Below are positions 34,757 through 43,439 of a stretch of DNA of 64,000 nucleotides, piece by piece. Each line of letters begins with the position of its first letter. Position 1 is the stretch's first letter. Source of the stretch: JAPWJZ01 sp966211335. Its GTDB lineage: Bacteria > Pseudomonadota > Alphaproteobacteria > Micavibrionales > UBA2020. Made by a program: the position numbers and the translations under genes. Under the pieces are notes generated by a model. That model was not told the DNA's origin. It searched no databases and saw only the letters and a program-made list of their open reading frames with translations. Location of the stretch: assembly GCA_966211335.1 (NCBI GenBank), contig CBIHNF010000002.1, positions 124,001 through 188,000 on the forward strand, read 5' to 3'.

Positions 34757-36136
34757 ATGAAAAGAAACGCCACCGTCCGCGACGGCTTGAACTTCAGCGA
34801 CGTTCTGCTGGTTCCGGCCGAAAGCAACATCAAGCCGTCCGATGTCTCGCTGAAGACGCGGGTGACGAAAAGCGTTGAAATCGGCATCCCCTTTATCTCC
34901 GCCGGCACCGACAATGTGACCGAAAGCGGCATGGCGATTGCCCTCGCGCATCTTGGCGGCCTCGGCGTCATCCACGACAATATGCCGCTCGGCAAACAGG
35001 TGGAGGAAGTCCGCCGCGTGAAACGCGCGGAAGGCCTCATGGTGCAAAACCCCATTACGCTCAGCCCTGAATCTTCCGTTGCGGAAGCGATGGACCTGAT
35101 GGCGACCTATAAAATTTCGGGGCTTCCGGTGGTGGAGCAGCCGTCGCAGAAAGTCATCGGCATCCTGACCGCCCGCGACCTGCTGTTCTTTGAAGATTTC
35201 GCAAAACCTGTGTCGGAGCTCATGACGCGCGACGTCATTACCGTGAAGGCGAATATCGAGCGCGCGCATGCCATGCAGCTGATGCATGAACACCGTATCG
35301 AAAAGCTGGTAGTGGTGGATGATCAGGGCCGCTGCACGGGCATTCTGACCGCGAAGGACTTCCAGAAACTTTCGAAATACAAAGACGCCGCGCGCGACCA
35401 GCACGGCCGTCTCCGCGTCGGCGCCGCCGTATCGCTCGGCAAGGACGCATTCGACCGTTGCGCCGCCATGACGGACGCAGGACTTGATGTCGTCTTCATC
35501 GATGTCGCCCATGCCCACAACAAGGAAGCGGCGCAGACCGTGTCCCGCATCCGCCAGCAGCGCTCCGCCGAAGTGCAGATCGTCGCCGGCAATGTCGCAA
35601 CGGCGGACGGCGCGCGCACGCTGATCGACGCCGGCGCCGATGCCATCAAGGTCGGCTTCTCCGGCAACCGCGGCGCAGCCGCCCGCCTTGGCTTTGGCGT
35701 GCCGCAATTCACCTCCGTCATGCAGATCGCGGAACATTGCGAAATGGCGGATATTCCCGTCATTCTCGACGGCGGCATTACTGATGCCGCAACGCTCATC
35801 AAGGCCTTTGCCATTGGCGCTGAAACCGCCGTGCTCAGCTGTCTGCTGGCCGGTACCGAAGAAGCGCCGGGTGAAGTGCTGTTCCATGATGGGCAGGCCT
35901 ACAAGGTTGTCAATCCGGCCGCAAAAGCGCAGCGCCGCCCGGCTTTCTCGGTCACCAGCGCCGACCCGCACAAGCAAAACGAAGACGCGATCGACACCAG
36001 CGTGCCCTACCGCGGCAAGGTTGAAACCGTTGTCGCCCACCTCGTGCAGGAATTGAAGGCCGCCATGGCCTTCGCCGGCGCGAAGGACCTGCGGTCCTTA
36101 CGCGAAACCGCCGAATTCGTGCGCGCACGACAGTAA
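34757..36136 (+). CDS. IMP dehydrogenase homologue lacking the catalytic cysteine
   Basis: 459 residues, somewhat shorter than the usual 485-490. Clearly the IMPDH fold: an N-terminal barrel start (DGLNFSDVLLVPAES, GGLGVIHDNMP), two CBS modules (about residues 95-205) and DVVFIDVAHAHN, then DGGITD, AGTEEAPGE and VPYRG. The active-site loop, normally GIGPGSICTTR, reads GFSGNRGAAAR, so the thiol nucleophile is Ala307 and both Thr positions are Ala. The phosphate-site Gly-Ser after the barrel strand reads LSCLLAG, and the flap RYRGMGS motif is absent. It sits where guaB lies in relatives. It may be an inactive regulator, a GMP/IMP-binding protein, or a new enzyme; ordinary IMPDH activity is unlikely. 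Confidence 0.85.
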   Translation: MKRNATVRDGLNFSDVLLVPAESNIKPSDVSLKTRVTKSVEIGIPFISAGTDNVTESGMAIALAHLGGLGVIHDNMPLGKQVEEVRRVKRAEGLMVQNPITLSPESSVAEAMDLMATYKISGLPVVEQPSQKVIGILTARDLLFFEDFAKPVSELMTRDVITVKANIERAHAMQLMHEHRIEKLVVVDDQGRCTGILTAKDFQKLSKYKDAARDQHGRLRVGAAVSLGKDAFDRCAAMTDAGLDVVFIDVAHAHNKEAAQTVSRIRQQRSAEVQIVAGNVATADGARTLIDAGADAIKVGFSGNRGAAARLGFGVPQFTSVMQIAEHCEMADIPVILDGGITDAATLIKAFAIGAETAVLSCLLAGTEEAPGEVLFHDGQAYKVVNPAAKAQRRPAFSVTSADPHKQNEDAIDTSVPYRGKVETVVAHLVQELKAAMAFAGAKDLRSLRETAEFVRARQ

Positions 36137-36185
36137 ATAACTGCGGACGCGCTAATTTTTTAACTGAAATGGGGATATCCACACC

Positions 36186-37505
36186 ATGATGCCAGCCGCA
36201 AGAATAGAGGCGGTCATCGAGATTTTGGGGGAAGTTTTTGAAACCCCACGCCCCGCTGACACCATCGCCAGTTTTTACTTCCGCGCCCGCCGCTTTATCG
36301 GCTCGCACGACCGCGCCGCCATCAACAGCCGGCTGTACCGGACCATGCGCGAATACCACCGCCTCAGCTGGTGGGTGAAGCGCAGCGGGCTCGAGGTGAA
36401 TGCACGCAACCTCATCATCGCCGGTATCATGCTGGACAAGGAATTCAACGCCGAAACCATCACAGGAGCCTTCTCCGGCGCGCAATATGCGCCGATGCAG
36501 CTGACGCGCGAAGAAATGGATCTCGTCCGCATGGTCGAAGGTCAGACGCTGATCCACCCTGACATGCCGTTGCGGGAGCGCACCGAATGCCCTGAATGGG
36601 CCTTCCAGTCGCTGCAGGATGTCTTAGGTGACCGCTATGAAACCGAAATGAATTCGATGCTCAAAGCCGCGCCGATGGATTTGCGCGTCAACGCCATCAA
36701 GGCGGGGCGCGAAGAAGTGCTGAAGGAGCTGAAGCGCGAAGGGTTTGACGCGCATCCCGGCAAAATATCGCCGCTCTCCATCCGCGTCTACGGCCGCCCG
36801 AAAATTTCGCAGCATCATTTCTTCCTCGAAGGCTATGTCGAGATTCAGGATGAGGGCTCGCAGCTTGTCGCGCTTGTGGCGGATGCGAAGCCCGGCGAAC
36901 AAGTGGTCGATTTCTGCGCGGGCGCGGGCGGCAAAACGCTGGCGCTTGGCGCCGCCATGAACAACAAAGGCCGCATTGTGGCCATGGACGTTCTGGGCGG
37001 CCGCTTGAACCGCGCGAAGGAACGCTTCCGCCGCGCCGGCCTCCACAACATTGAAACGCGAGAATTGACATCGGAGCGCGATAAATTCGTGAAGCGCCAT
37101 GCGGGCCACTTTGACCTCGTGCTCGTCGATGCGCCATGCTCCGGCACCGGCACCTGGCGGCGCGACCCGGACAAGCGCTGGCGCATGCTCGGCCCCGGCA
37201 TCTCCGCGCTGGTGCCGCTGCAAAAAGACATTCTTGATAGCGCCTGCCGCATGGTGAAGCCGGGCGGAAGGCTTGTATACGCCACATGCTCCCTGCTGCC
37301 GGAAGAAAACGAAACGCAGGTGCAGAACTTCCTCAAAGCCCACCCCGAATTCGTGCTGAAACCTGCCCGTGAGGTCGTGAAGATTGACGGGGCAGGGGAT
37401 TACCTGCAGGTGACGCCCGCGCGCCATGATACCGACGGCTTCTTCGCCGCCGTGATAACGCGCGTCAAAACCGCCGCTCCGCCGAAAGAAACAGCTGAAG
37501 CATGA
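36186..37505 (+). CDS. NOL1/NOP2/Sun-family RNA m5C methyltransferase (RsmB/RsmF-like)
   Basis: 439 residues. A helical N-terminal domain (about 1-130) is followed by an RNA m5C methyltransferase domain: VVDFCAGAGGKTLALGAAMNNKGRIVAMD for SAM, DAPCSGTGTWRRDPD with the first cysteine, and YATCSLLPEENE with the catalytic cysteine. This paralogue of rsmB follows guaB in many alphaproteobacteria; its exact rRNA or tRNA site is not known to me. GGGGA precedes two successive ATGs. The stop overlaps the DUF58 gene start (ATGA). Confidence 0.9.
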   Translation: MMPAARIEAVIEILGEVFETPRPADTIASFYFRARRFIGSHDRAAINSRLYRTMREYHRLSWWVKRSGLEVNARNLIIAGIMLDKEFNAETITGAFSGAQYAPMQLTREEMDLVRMVEGQTLIHPDMPLRERTECPEWAFQSLQDVLGDRYETEMNSMLKAAPMDLRVNAIKAGREEVLKELKREGFDAHPGKISPLSIRVYGRPKISQHHFFLEGYVEIQDEGSQLVALVADAKPGEQVVDFCAGAGGKTLALGAAMNNKGRIVAMDVLGGRLNRAKERFRRAGLHNIETRELTSERDKFVKRHAGHFDLVLVDAPCSGTGTWRRDPDKRWRMLGPGISALVPLQKDILDSACRMVKPGGRLVYATCSLLPEENETQVQNFLKAHPEFVLKPAREVVKIDGAGDYLQVTPARHDTDGFFAAVITRVKTAAPPKETAEA

Positions 37506-38386
37506 CGGAGCCGGTCGACCATAAGAACCTTGGGGATGCCGAACGCCTTGCGGGCGGGCTACCGGGGCTGCTGATGGAGGCCGACAAGGTCGCGCATACC
37601 TTCATGAAAGGCGTGCACGGCCGCCGCCGCGTTGGGCTTGGCGAAAGTTTCTGGCAGTTCCGCTCCTACCAGCCCGGCGACCAGCGCCGCGATATCGACT
37701 GGCGGCAGACCGCGAAACGCGGCGAAGCATTCGTTCGGCAGATGGAATGGGAAGCATCCCAAACCGTCTGGCTCTACCGTGACGCATCTGAATCCATGAA
37801 TTATCGCGGCTACAAGAATTTGCCGACCAAGCGCAATTACGCCGAAACGCTGCTGCTCGCCCTTGCCATCGTGATTTTAAACGGCGGGGAGCAGGTGAGC
37901 CTGCTCGGCACCAACCTTGCGCCGCAGACGAATTACAATTCCATCCAGCGCATATACGAATACCTGCCGATGCAGAACGCGCTGGCGGAGCAGGGGCGGC
38001 CGGTCGCATCGCGTTCTGAAACCATCATCATTAGCGATTTCTATTTCCCGATGGAGCAGGTGAGTGCCTTCTGCCAGTCGCTCGCGCTGCGCGGCATTCG
38101 CGGCAGCCTTGTGCAGGTGTTCGACCCCTCGGAAGAAACTCTCCCTTTCAAGGGCCGCACCAAGTTTTACGACGTCGAAGCGCCGAACGGCCAACCCGTT
38201 ATCATCCCGCAGGTGGAAGCCGTGCGAGAGGAATACGAGCGCCGCTTCAAGCAGCACCGGCAGAACCTTGCCGATGCCGCGAAATCGTGGGGCTGGAAAT
38301 TCTCCAGCTTCTCGACCGCGACGAAGCCGGAAACCGCGCTCGCGAAATTGTACGACGACCTTTCCGTTAAGAAGGGGCGCACGTAA
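37502..38386 (+). CDS. DUF58 domain protein
   Basis: 294 residues. The DUF58 signature is clear: FWQFRSYQPGDQRRDIDWRQTAKRGEAFVRQMEWEASQTVWLYRDASESM, a von Willebrand A-like core with a DxSxS-type site read here as DASES. DUF58 proteins usually work with a MoxR AAA+ ATPase and BatA-type membrane proteins in envelope or metal-cofactor assembly. Here it opens a three-gene envelope operon but no moxR gene is adjacent. It is coupled to the methyltransferase upstream by ATGA. Confidence 0.9.
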   Translation: MTEPVDHKNLGDAERLAGGLPGLLMEADKVAHTFMKGVHGRRRVGLGESFWQFRSYQPGDQRRDIDWRQTAKRGEAFVRQMEWEASQTVWLYRDASESMNYRGYKNLPTKRNYAETLLLALAIVILNGGEQVSLLGTNLAPQTNYNSIQRIYEYLPMQNALAEQGRPVASRSETIIISDFYFPMEQVSAFCQSLALRGIRGSLVQVFDPSEETLPFKGRTKFYDVEAPNGQPVIIPQVEAVREEYERRFKQHRQNLADAAKSWGWKFSSFSTATKPETALAKLYDDLSVKKGRT

Positions 38387-41107
38387 ATGTTTTCCCTCGG
38401 CGGACTCACCTTCCTCACCCCCTGGCTGCTTGGCGCGATGGCTGCCGTGCCGGTGCTGTGGTGGATTTTGCGCGTCATGCCGCCGCGGCCGCGCAGCGTC
38501 AAATTCCCCGCCTTTTTCCTGCTGAAATATTTACAGACAGACATTAAAACCGCAGCACATACCCCTTGGTGGCTGTTGCTGCTGCGCTCTCTCATCGTCA
38601 TCCTCTTCATCCTTGCGCTGGCGGACCCTGTGTTGAAACTGTCGAATTCGCTGAGCGGTTCCGGCGGCTCTGTGCTGGTCGCGGTGGACAACGGCTGGTC
38701 CTCCGCCGCCAACTGGACGGAGCGTCAGGCAAAGCTGAAAGAATATCTGGCGCAGGTGAAGCGCTCCAAACGCACCGTCATTTTCCTGCCGACCGCCGCC
38801 GATGAGGGCGACGGCAACCTGCACGCCTATGGCCCCATGGAAGCCGGCGAGGCGGAGCAATGGGCGGATCATTTAAAGCCCGTGCCCTGGGCCGCTGACC
38901 AGCGCGCCGCCGAAAAACTGGCGGCAGAAGCGATTGACAAGCACAAGGTTACCCACAGCCTTTACCTCAACGACGGCACGGCCCAGACGATTGATGCGGG
39001 GCAAACATTGATGGCGACGCTGCAAAAAGGCGGCGGCCTTACCCTCGTCGAGGATGACAAGGTCAACAAGCCGATCATTTTGCGCAAGACCAGCGCGAAG
39101 CCTGGCGAAGTCAATTTCACGCTGGAGCGGCTGAAGCCTGCCGATAATGCGGAAGACTTCATGCTTGCCGCCTATGCGGAGCAGGGCAACATTCTCGATA
39201 CGCTGAAAGTCACTTTCCCCGCCGGCGAAACATCGACCAGCGTCAAATGGGAACTGCTGCCGGAGATGCGCGATAAAGTTGCTCGCATGGGGTTGCAGCG
39301 TCCGGCCATGGCCTCCACAACCTATATCACCAACTCGCAGTGGCGCCAACACCCGGTCGGCATCGCGGCGGACCCGTCGCGGAAGGAAAGCCAGAGTTTC
39401 CTCAACGAAGTCTATTACCTCCGCCGCGCGCTTGAAACCGACGGCGCGATTGACGTCGACGCGCTCAACAACCTTTTGCAAAAAGACCTCTCCGCCCTTA
39501 TCTGGCCGGACAGCGCAGCGCTGACCGCAAAGGAACGGGTTGACCTGTACAACTGGGTGCAGCAGGGCGGCTTCCTCATCCGTTTCGCAGGCCCTAACCT
39601 TGCCGCCAATCCGGAAGACCCCTTGCTGCCGGTGCCGCTGCGCTTCGGCCAGCGCGCGCTTGAAGGCGCGATGACGTGGGAAAAGCCGCTGCATCTCGGC
39701 AACGTCACCGACCAGGGCCCGCTTAAAGGGCTCGATGTGCCGAAAGATGTTGTCGTGACGCGGCAGGTATTAGCGGATCCGACGCCGGAAGTCTTCGAGC
39801 GCACATGGCTGCAGCTGGAAGACGGCACACCACTGATCACCGGCGGCGCGCTCGGCAAGGGCGTCGTTGTTCTTATCCACACTACGGCCGGCCCCGACTG
39901 GTCCAACTTCAGCTACTCGGGCCTCTTCGTGGAGGCGCTGCAGCGCATGATTTACCTCTCAACCGGCGTCAGCGATTACAAGGTGGAGAACGTGCTCGCG
40001 CCCTACATGGTGCTGGACGGTTTCGGGCGCATGCAGTCGCCCGGCAATAAATCCATCATCACCTCGCTCGACCCCAAGCAGCCCTTTGTACCCTCTCCCA
40101 TGACGCCGCCGGGGCTTTATGGCAGCGATAGGCAGTTTCAGGTCTTCAACCTTGGGGATGCGCTGCCGAAAATGATCGCCCAGCCCGCGCCCGCCAGCGC
40201 CGTGACGGTAGACAACTATGGCCTTTCCGGCGAGAAAAGCATGAAGGCTGACTTCCTGAAATATGCGCTCTGGCTGCTGCTGCTTGACTCGATCGTCACG
40301 CTTGCCCTGCGCGGCGCTTTCACGCGCGGCATGGCGGCGGCGATTGTTGCGCTACTGTTGTTTACCGCGACGCCCGCGGCAGCGCAGGAAGGCGTGCCGG
40401 ACCCGGTCTCCAACATTTACCTCGGCTATATCCGCACCGGCGACCCGGATACGGATCAGGTCAGCCAGAACGGCCTCACGGGGCTCATGAATGTGGTGAG
40501 CAGCCGGACGACGATTAAAGTCAAAGGCGTCCACGGCGTCGACCCCGGCAACGAACCTTTGTACCTCTATCCCTTCCTCTACTGGCCCATGACGGGCTAC
40601 CAGCAGGAGCTGTCGCCGACGGCGGTGCGCAATATCCAGAGCTACCTTGCCCAAGGCGGCATGATTTTGTTCGACACGCGCGACCAGCAGTTTGCAAATA
40701 GCAACGGCGAGATCAATAACGCCACCATCGGCACGCAAAAGCTGCGCGCCCTGACCGAAAATATCCGCATCCCCGAACTCATGGAGGTCGCGGAGGGACA
40801 TATTTTAACCAAGAGCTTCTACCTGCTGGATGATTTCCCCGGCGTCTACGACGGCGGCAAGCTGTGGGTGGAAAAAGAACCCAGCCCGAACTTTGACGGC
40901 GTGACTTCTGTCATTATCGGCGGCAATGACTGGGCGGGTGCCTGGTCGCAGGAAGACCGCGGGCGTTTCACGATTACCCCCGGCGGCGAGCAGCAGCGCG
41001 AAATGGCCTACCGCTTTGGCGTCAACCTGCTGATGGTGGCGCTGGCCGGCAACTACAAGGCAGACCAGGTGCATATCCCCTATATCCTGCAGAGGCTGCA
41101 CAAATGA
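38387..41107 (+). CDS. BatA/DUF4159 double-domain membrane protein
   Basis: 906 residues. The N-terminus (LGGLTFLTPWLLGAMAAVPVLWW, then a second span near residue 70) is the 'aerotolerance regulator' BatA-type membrane start. A long middle region of periplasmic character is followed by further membrane spans near residues 620-665 and a C-terminal DUF4159 domain (SNIYLGYIRTGDPDTD to the end), a domain of the glutamine-amidotransferase-like fold. It starts one base after the DUF58 stop and overlaps the next gene by ATGA. Expected to form an inner-membrane complex with the flanking proteins; the function is unknown. Confidence 0.88.
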   Translation: MFSLGGLTFLTPWLLGAMAAVPVLWWILRVMPPRPRSVKFPAFFLLKYLQTDIKTAAHTPWWLLLLRSLIVILFILALADPVLKLSNSLSGSGGSVLVAVDNGWSSAANWTERQAKLKEYLAQVKRSKRTVIFLPTAADEGDGNLHAYGPMEAGEAEQWADHLKPVPWAADQRAAEKLAAEAIDKHKVTHSLYLNDGTAQTIDAGQTLMATLQKGGGLTLVEDDKVNKPIILRKTSAKPGEVNFTLERLKPADNAEDFMLAAYAEQGNILDTLKVTFPAGETSTSVKWELLPEMRDKVARMGLQRPAMASTTYITNSQWRQHPVGIAADPSRKESQSFLNEVYYLRRALETDGAIDVDALNNLLQKDLSALIWPDSAALTAKERVDLYNWVQQGGFLIRFAGPNLAANPEDPLLPVPLRFGQRALEGAMTWEKPLHLGNVTDQGPLKGLDVPKDVVVTRQVLADPTPEVFERTWLQLEDGTPLITGGALGKGVVVLIHTTAGPDWSNFSYSGLFVEALQRMIYLSTGVSDYKVENVLAPYMVLDGFGRMQSPGNKSIITSLDPKQPFVPSPMTPPGLYGSDRQFQVFNLGDALPKMIAQPAPASAVTVDNYGLSGEKSMKADFLKYALWLLLLDSIVTLALRGAFTRGMAAAIVALLLFTATPAAAQEGVPDPVSNIYLGYIRTGDPDTDQVSQNGLTGLMNVVSSRTTIKVKGVHGVDPGNEPLYLYPFLYWPMTGYQQELSPTAVRNIQSYLAQGGMILFDTRDQQFANSNGEINNATIGTQKLRALTENIRIPELMEVAEGHILTKSFYLLDDFPGVYDGGKLWVEKEPSPNFDGVTSVIIGGNDWAGAWSQEDRGRFTITPGGEQQREMAYRFGVNLLMVALAGNYKADQVHIPYILQRLHK

Positions 41108-43182
41108 GCACGACATTCGAGTGGTCGCCCTATCTGCCGCAAATTTATTACGCCCTGCTGGCGCTGTTTGCCTTGGGCGCTTTGGCCGTCGCCTTCCTGA
41201 AACGCATGCGCGATTTTTCGTGGCGCGCGTTCTTCTTTATCCTGCTCGCCTTCGTCCTGCTCAATCCCATCGTGCTGCATGAAATCCGCGACAACCTGCC
41301 CGACAAGCTGATTGTGATTGTGGATGACAGCCCTTCCGAACACGTCGGCAAGCGCGATGCGGTGGCGGAAGAAGCGCTGGCGCACCTTAAGGCGGAACTG
41401 GCAAAGACAAATATCGAGCCCGTCATTTTCCGCTCCAGTGCGGATTCAAGCGCCGGCAAGGGCGAAAGCACCAACCTCTTCGCGGTGCTGCGCAACAACC
41501 TGATGAGCGTGCCGATGAACCAGGTCGCCGGCACGGTGATGATTACCGACGGCGAAGTGCATGATGTGCCGAAGGACCTCGGCGTCCTCTCCCGCATGGG
41601 GCCGTTCCATGTGATTTTGACCGGTAAGAAAGATGAATTCGACCGCAAGATTACCATCGTCAATGCGCCGAAATACGGCGTGCTAAACGAAAACGTCACA
41701 ATCAGCGTGAAAATCGATGCCTTCGGCCGCAAGCTGGAGGGGCCGACGACGGTGACGGTGAAGCAGGACGGCCAGACAGAAACCGTCACCAGCCTCGCGC
41801 CCGATGAAACGCGCGACTTTACCTTCCGCGTCGCCCACCCGGGCCAGAACGTGATTGAATTCTCCATCCCCGTAGAAGACGGGGAGCTGACCGCCAGCAA
41901 CAACAATGCGCCGGTTATCGTGAATGGCATACGCGACAGGTTGCGCGTTCTGCTCGTCTCGGGCTCCCCGCATATGGGCGAGCGCGCGTGGCGCAACCTG
42001 CTGAAATCAGACCCGTCGATTGACCTTGTGCATTTCACCATCCTGCGCTCGCCGGATACAATGGATATGACGCCGCAAAGCCAATTGTCACTGATTGCCT
42101 TCCCGGTCGAGGAATTATTCCAGAACAAGATAAACGACTTCGACCTGATTATTTTCGACCGCTACCAGTCCTACGGCATGATGATGATGCCGATGTACTT
42201 CAACAATATCGCCGCCTACATCCGCCGCGGGGGTGCCTTCCTGATGGCGCTCGGCACCGCAGATTCCATGCCGCAGGACGGCACGCTGACCAGCGGCGAT
42301 CTGGAAGCCCTGCTCCCCGTTATACCGACGCCCAACGGCGTCATGAAAATGCCGTTCCGGCCGGAGCTGACGGCCCTTGGTCAGCAGCACCCCATCACCG
42401 CCGATATCGTGAAGCCCGGCATGAAGCCCTGGGGCGAATGGCACAGCGAGGCTTCCGTCGCGCAGGTGCGCGGGCAGGCGCTGATGAGCGGGATTGATAA
42501 AAAGCCGCTGCTCGTCATTGATAAAGTGGGCGAGGGGCGCGTGGCCGTGCTGGCTTCGGACAATATCTGGCTGTGGTCGAAAGGCGTCGCGCAGGCGGGG
42601 CCCTATACCGACCTGCTGCGCAACACCGCCCACTGGCTGATGAAGGAGCCGGAGCTGGAAGATGATTTCATCAAGGCCGATGCCAAGGGCAATGTGATTA
42701 CCGTCGCCGAACGCGACCTGACGCCGGAAGCCAAATCCGTCCTCATGACCATGCCGTCCGGCGAGCAAAAACTTATTCCGCTGAACACCAAAGAACCCGG
42801 CTGGATCAAGGCCGAGGTGACGGTCGAGGATAACGGCATCTACGGCTTCGACAACGGCATCAAGAAGGCCTTCGCGGTCGTCGGTTCTGCGCGGAATGAA
42901 GAGTTTGCCGATGTCCATACGACGGAAGACAAGCTGAAGCCGGTGGTCAATGAAACCCATGGTGGGTTGATCTGGTATCAGGAGAATCGGGACTTTTCGC
43001 TGCGGGATGTGACGCCAAACACGGGCACCAAAGGCGGCGACAGCTGGCTGGGTTTGAAGCGCAACGGCGCCTATGCCATCGCCAATGTCGAGAGCTTGTC
43101 GCTGCTTCCTAACTATTTGACTTTGCTTATTATTATGGCGGGCGTGGTGTTTATGTGGTGGCGGGAAAGCGGCCGCCGGTAA
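41104..43182 (+). CDS. Membrane protein with glutamine amidotransferase-like domain
   Basis: 692 residues. Two N-terminal membrane helices (about 12-30 and 40-57), a large extracytoplasmic part and one C-terminal helix (about 668-685, followed by WWRESGRR). The segment DRLRVLLVSGSPHMGERAWRNLL, DFDLIIFDRYQ and IRRGGAFLMALGTAD resembles the class I glutamine amidotransferase-like fold found in the third gene of DUF58/DUF4159 operons; no catalytic Cys-His pair is evident. A vWA-like stretch (IVDDSPSE, VMITDGEVHDV) precedes it. Last gene of the operon. Confidence 0.85.
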   Translation: MSTTFEWSPYLPQIYYALLALFALGALAVAFLKRMRDFSWRAFFFILLAFVLLNPIVLHEIRDNLPDKLIVIVDDSPSEHVGKRDAVAEEALAHLKAELAKTNIEPVIFRSSADSSAGKGESTNLFAVLRNNLMSVPMNQVAGTVMITDGEVHDVPKDLGVLSRMGPFHVILTGKKDEFDRKITIVNAPKYGVLNENVTISVKIDAFGRKLEGPTTVTVKQDGQTETVTSLAPDETRDFTFRVAHPGQNVIEFSIPVEDGELTASNNNAPVIVNGIRDRLRVLLVSGSPHMGERAWRNLLKSDPSIDLVHFTILRSPDTMDMTPQSQLSLIAFPVEELFQNKINDFDLIIFDRYQSYGMMMMPMYFNNIAAYIRRGGAFLMALGTADSMPQDGTLTSGDLEALLPVIPTPNGVMKMPFRPELTALGQQHPITADIVKPGMKPWGEWHSEASVAQVRGQALMSGIDKKPLLVIDKVGEGRVAVLASDNIWLWSKGVAQAGPYTDLLRNTAHWLMKEPELEDDFIKADAKGNVITVAERDLTPEAKSVLMTMPSGEQKLIPLNTKEPGWIKAEVTVEDNGIYGFDNGIKKAFAVVGSARNEEFADVHTTEDKLKPVVNETHGGLIWYQENRDFSLRDVTPNTGTKGGDSWLGLKRNGAYAIANVESLSLLPNYLTLLIIMAGVVFMWWRESGRR

Positions 43183-43216
43183 GGCATGCAATTGCGAGTC
43201 ATTCCTAAAATAAGTT

Positions 43217-43244
43217 TTGACAGCCGTATATAAATACCTACAAT
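43217..43244 (+). promoter_or_regulatory. Strong predicted sigma70 promoter
   Basis: A perfect TTGACA at 43217-43222, a 16-base spacer and TACAAT at 43239-43244, in an AT-rich stretch after the DUF58 operon. The inferred transcription start is about 43251. It is the best consensus promoter in the window and points to the short ORF and terminator immediately downstream. Confidence 0.72.
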
Positions 43245-43292
43245 GAACAACACCAACCACTGACTGAATGTATCGAATTTGGGATGACCATT

Positions 43293-43412
43293 ATGAGCAT
43301 GAAGGCAAAGTTAGGCGCACCGACCAAGGCACCGTTCACACCGGGTGCTCCTGCGCAAAACCGCTCGCCCTCTGCCCCCGCACAGCAAGGTCCCGCTGGC
43401 AACACGAAGTAA
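43293..43412 (+). CDS. Short Pro/Ala-rich ORF, 39 aa
   Basis: Reads MSMKAKLGAPTKAPFTPGAP and ends GPAGNTK; basic and disordered, with no known family. A GGGATG stretch at 43281-43286 sits about 8 bases before the ATG at 43293, and an in-frame ATG at 43284 could add three residues. It lies within a compact unit: a consensus promoter at 43217-43244 and a terminator whose loop holds the TAA. The protein could be real and abundant, or the RNA itself may be the product. Confidence 0.5.
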   Translation: MSMKAKLGAPTKAPFTPGAPAQNRSPSAPAQQGPAGNTK

Positions 43413-43426
43413 CGGCTTCGTTTTTC
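43404..43426 (+). terminator. Intrinsic terminator of the short transcription unit
   Basis: A six-base-pair stem ACGAAG/CTTCGT with a six-base loop, followed by a T-run (43421-43425). The stop codon of the short ORF (43410-43412) lies at the stem/loop boundary. It is positioned to end a transcript of about 175 bases. Confidence 0.62.
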
Positions 43427-43439
43427 TCTAAAAGTTTTG

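Noticed and set aside
34748..36040. 430-residue minus-strand frame
   Set aside because: Antisense to the guaB homologue; shadow of its codon bias.
42115..43260. 381-residue minus-strand frame
   Set aside because: Antisense to the amidotransferase-like gene; it also crosses the strong plus-strand promoter.
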